Source of the DNA: Chitinophaga tropicalis
Lineage (GTDB): Bacteria > Bacteroidota > Bacteroidia > Chitinophagales > Chitinophagaceae
Direction: 5' to 3'
NCBI RefSeq assembly: GCF_009758205.1
Contig: NZ_WRXN01000001.1
Coordinates: 1,302,001-1,366,000 of the forward strand
Length of the DNA: 64,000 nt
Shown here one piece after another: positions 63,883 through 64,000 of this stretch (positions within the stretch are counted from its first letter, which is position 1; every line of letters starts with the position of its first letter). The translations under genes were made by a program, and so were the position numbers. Below the pieces are notes generated by a model, which had not been told where the DNA came from, did not search any database, and was given only the letters and a program-made list of their open reading frames with translations.

Positions 63883-64000
63883 ATTATTTTGCATTTTTTT
63901 TTAATGATTCCCCCAAATCTTTTTACACTTTATAAATAACAATTCTATTATATAAAATATGAATATATTAGCAGGTCGGTAGTTCTGTTTCACAGCTTTT

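Overview
The window comes from a Bacteroidota genome, most likely Chitinophaga or a close relative. The supporting signs are Bacteroidota-type YD/RHS secreted proteins, RteC and MobA/MobB/TraG-type mobilization genes, LytTR/LytS and 7TMR-DISM two-component proteins, a tRNA without an encoded CCA, and poor Shine-Dalgarno sites. No database search was possible, so all family assignments rest on motifs read from the translations.

Bases 1 to about 51812 look like one integrative, mobilizable or conjugative element whose right end lies in the window. The right boundary is unusually clear. Only the 3' half of a tRNA-Ala(GGC) gene (51768-51812) remains next to its chromosomal terminator, and a tyrosine integrase gene (50315-51574) sits beside it pointing inward. 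The left end, and any type IV secretion genes, would lie before base 1.

From left to right the element carries: two paralogous secreted barrel-like proteins and small unknowns (1-4024); a SNF2 helicase / unknown / IbrA-like PP-loop enzyme / IbrB-like ParB protein operon (4078-8739); a leftward locus of exported RHS-type proteins ending in a PD-(D/E)XK-like toxin tip and its probable immunity gene (9102-19005); small genes and a phosphatase; RteC, TraG/VirD4 coupling protein, relaxase, MobA and a candidate oriT (21041-27665); a near-mirror array of paralogous small genes, a phosphoribosyltransferase, a cytosine methyltransferase with a second long reading frame inside it, a primase and a helix-turn-helix protein (27859-34006); a LytTR/LytS-type two-component pair (34297-36925); and ECF sigma and AraC-like regulators (37775-38957).

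Two modules at the right end are the most notable. At 39278-43531 lie a caspase/CHAT-like protein with a zinc-ribbon-like tail, a 73-residue peptide, a ferritin-like di-iron protein and a GNAT acetyltransferase. A strong hairpin after the peptide gene would favour extra peptide mRNA. This looks like an undescribed peptide-modification or effector system. At 45080-47929 is a very compact bacterial ubiquitin-like conjugation operon: three ubiquitin-like domains fused to an E2 fold, a JAMM protease fused to an E1-like domain, and a DUF6527-type zinc protein. It faces a papain-like cysteine protease gene and a 64-residue protein gene. A XRE/ImmA switch lies beside it, and remnants of an integrase-adjacent gene suggest the island was assembled stepwise.

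From 51815 onward the DNA is ordinary chromosome: a three-gene phosphorelay operon, a ThiF-like/GNAT pair, an exported Mn-type superoxide dismutase, a GT39 membrane glycosyltransferase, a PAP2 phosphatase, an LptF/LptG permease, a hypothetical gene and a START-like domain protein.
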